NCBI GenBank assembly: GCA_021812205.1
Contig: JAKAOJ010000026.1
Location: forward strand, 1 to 5,528
Origin: Microcaldota archaeon
Lineage (GTDB): Archaea; Micrarchaeota; Micrarchaeia; Micrarchaeales; Micrarchaeaceae
Length of the DNA stretch: 5,528 nt
Direction: 5' to 3'
Shown here: one piece after another, positions 5,387 through 5,528 of the stretch
Layout: every line of letters begins with the position of its first letter
How positions within the stretch are numbered: position 1 is the stretch's first letter
The notes under the pieces: model-generated
Told to the model about the DNA's origin: nothing
Database searches by the model: none
The model's input: the letters and a program-made list of their open reading frames with translations, nothing else
Translations under genes and position numbers: made by a program

Positions 5387-5528
5387 TCAGGCAACTGTTA
5401 TCTCAAGCGGCCCTGCATAGTCGAATGCCGGCGCTTTTATGAAGAATGCCACTACGAAGCTGCTCTTGTCGTCTATCGTGAACGGCAGTGCAGGCTCGGT
5501 CTTCACGAACTCGAAGGGCTTGTTGACT
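5387..5528 (-). CDS. C-terminal end of an unrecognised protein (partial)
   Basis: The last 46 codons and TGA stop (5389-5387) of a minus-strand gene that runs off the right edge. The fragment alternates hydrophobic and polar residues and contains FTIDDKSSFVVAFFIKAP and a final YAGPLEITV, which looks like the last strands of a beta-sandwich (Ig-like or cell-surface type) domain. Codon use (ATA for Ile, G/C third positions elsewhere) matches the neighbouring genes. It converges on the Nudix gene with only 8 bp between stops. Too short for a family call. Confidence 0.6.
   Translation of the reverse strand, partial: VNKPFEFVKTEPALPFTIDDKSSFVVAFFIKAPAFDYAGPLEITVA

Overview
The window looks archaeal. 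It carries a replication factor C small subunit of the archaeal/eukaryotic type. Its Ile and Arg codons lean to ATA and AGG in the strongly biased genes. Several genes have an A/T-rich box A about 25-30 bases before the expected transcript start, and msrB is positioned like a leaderless gene. Compact genes and a large unrecognised helical-repeat protein would fit a small-genome (DPANN, for example Micrarchaeota-like) or Thermoplasmata-like archaeon, but that placement is a guess.

Layout. Minus strand on the left: a small RBBP9/YdeN-type alpha/beta hydrolase (19-585) and, 63 bp upstream of it, a 638-residue all-helical protein of unknown function (649-2565) with degenerate repeats of about 33 residues. 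At 2566-2691 is a divergent promoter region whose single A/T-rich box can be read on both strands. Plus strand from there: rfcS (best start 2692), a 189-bp intergenic stretch, then msrB (3856-4230), msrA (about 4280-4780) and an MTH1-like Nudix hydrolase (4866-5378). The right edge holds the last 46 codons of a minus-strand gene that converges on the Nudix gene with 8 bp between the stop codons.

How the genes work together. MsrB and MsrA reduce the R and S epimers of methionine sulfoxide. The Nudix protein has the residues with which human MTH1 recognises 8-oxo-dGTP. Together, 3856-5378 reads as a compact oxidative-damage module for protein and nucleotide-pool repair, next to a clamp-loader subunit. 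I see no mobile element, CRISPR array, tRNA or rRNA. The least explained objects are the repeat protein, with its odd TTG start and internal palindrome, and the msrA start, where the expected ATG position reads ATC.
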